Below the pieces are notes generated by a model. That model made no database searches and was not told the origin of the DNA. It saw nothing but the letters and a program-made list of their open reading frames with translations. This document shows, piece by piece, positions 5,461 through 5,824 of a DNA stretch of 5,824 nt; the stretch's first letter is position 1, and every line of letters begins with the position of its first letter. The stretch comes from SAR116 cluster bacterium (GTDB lineage: Bacteria > Pseudomonadota > Alphaproteobacteria > Puniceispirillales > Puniceispirillaceae). The position numbers and the translations under genes are program-made. The stretch spans positions 1-5,824 of the forward strand of contig NYTO01000009.1 in NCBI GenBank assembly GCA_002683535.1, read 5' to 3'.

Positions 5461-5476
5461 GCTTTATCTGCCCCGC
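5454..5476 (+). repeat. Direct repeat CTGCCCCGC x2
   Basis: CTGCCCCGC occurs at 5454-5462 and again at 5468-5476, separated by TTTAT (14-bp period). The upstream GGGGCA at 5439-5444 could pair with TGCCCC in either copy, giving two mutually exclusive stems. The second copy ends 5 nt before the gor ribosome binding site. Confidence 0.5.
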
Positions 5477-5495
5477 AGTCTGGAAAGCATTCATC

Positions 5496-5824
5496 ATGAA
5501 ATATGATTATGATCTGATTGTCATTGGCGCCGGTTCCGGCGGTGTACGCGCGGCCCGCATGTCTGCCGGTCATGGTGCGCGCGTCGCGGTGATTGAGGGG
5601 GATCGCCCCGGCGGGACCTGCGTCATCCGTGGTTGCGTGCCGAAAAAGCTGCTGATGTATGGATCTGCCTTTTCTGCTGATGCCGCTGATGCGGCCGGTT
5701 ACGGCTGGCAGGTCAGTGTTGACGGGCATGACTGGCCGCAACTGATTGCGGCAAAGAACACCGAACTGGACCGGCTTGAAGCGATTTACAGGTGGCTGCT
5801 GGAAAATGCGGGTGCCGACCTGAT
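5496..5824 (+). CDS. gor: Glutathione reductase, N-terminal part (3' end outside window)
   Basis: The first 109 codons of a pyridine nucleotide-disulfide oxidoreductase; the rest lies beyond the window. It reduces glutathione disulfide with NADPH in the cytoplasm, maintaining the thiol pool. Visible: the FAD-binding beta-alpha-beta start DYDLIVIGAGSGG with GxGxxG at residues 11-16 and Glu34 at the end of the second strand (AVIEGDRPGGT), followed by the redox-active disulfide in CVIRGCVPKK (Cys42, Cys47). The IRG between the cysteines is the form common in alphaproteobacterial glutathione reductases and separates it from dihydrolipoamide dehydrogenase (typically CLNVGCIPSK) and mercuric reductase. 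The start is supported by GGAAAG (5482-5487), 8 nt upstream, and by the position of the FAD motif right at the N-terminus. Trypanothione-type reductases are an alternative within the same family, but less likely here. Confidence 0.92.
   Translation, partial: MKYDYDLIVIGAGSGGVRAARMSAGHGARVAVIEGDRPGGTCVIRGCVPKKLLMYGSAFSADAADAAGYGWQVSVDGHDWPQLIAAKNTELDRLEAIYRWLLENAGADL

Larger units (their letters stand above)
5428..5499 (+). promoter_or_regulatory. Possible leader ORF (23 aa) overlapping the gor start
   Basis: ATG at 5428 opens a 23-codon frame whose TGA stop (5497-5499) overlaps the gor ATG (5496-5498) as ATGA, the arrangement seen in translationally coupled genes. The peptide begins MKDRGHLLCCP; its two adjacent Cys codons (5452-5457) fall in the hairpin at 5439-5460. 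No strong ribosome binding site precedes this ATG, which is the main weakness. If translated, ribosome movement through the Cys codons could affect the hairpin and therefore gor expression; this is inference. Confidence 0.25.

Overview
The window looks like chromosomal DNA from an alphaproteobacterium. The glutathione reductase carries the CVIRGCVPKK redox motif usual in that class, the codons are moderately GC-rich, and an acetoacetyl-CoA synthetase, a class II c-type cytochrome and a cytochrome b561-like protein all occur there. I cannot name a genus. There are no rRNA or tRNA genes, CRISPR arrays, insertion sequences or phage genes. TAG ends at least three intact genes (the class II cytochrome c, the 168-aa protein and the acetoacetyl-CoA synthetase), so the standard bacterial code applies.

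Left part (1-1041): the 3' end of a cytochrome b561-family membrane protein (+) faces a periplasmic class II cytochrome c (c'/c-556 type, -) tail to tail, 42 bp apart with a small hairpin between them. Both are haem proteins and may be electron-transfer partners, although they are not co-transcribed. A 194-bp divergent intergenic region follows, with an FNR-like box.

Middle (1042-4530): a DMT/EamA-family membrane transporter starting at TTG with a good Shine-Dalgarno, then a 168-aa protein of unknown family on the same strand. These converge on a full-length acetoacetyl-CoA synthetase on the minus strand, which activates acetoacetate for ketone-body or polyhydroxybutyrate-derived carbon use.

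Right part (4531-5824): this is the least ordinary section. A 311-bp AT-rich region upstream of the synthetase holds three separate inverted repeats, each with a 4-nt spacer and centres 76 and 77 bp apart, plus a possible 57-aa small ORF with a strong ribosome binding site. Next is a 153-codon frame with a strong ribosome binding site and ATG but two in-frame stop codons (TAG, TAA). The conceptual protein looks like a small alpha/beta protein resembling the CesT/type III chaperone fold, so I call it a pseudogene, with stop-codon readthrough as the alternative. The last gene is the 5' part of glutathione reductase (gor). Its leader has a short ORF with two adjacent Cys codons inside a GC-rich hairpin, a stop overlapping the gor start as ATGA, and a 9-bp direct repeat that offers an alternative pairing.

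The genes do not form one pathway. They read as a housekeeping stretch of redox, transport and carbon-metabolism genes, with the interest concentrated in the non-coding and broken part from 4531 to 5495.
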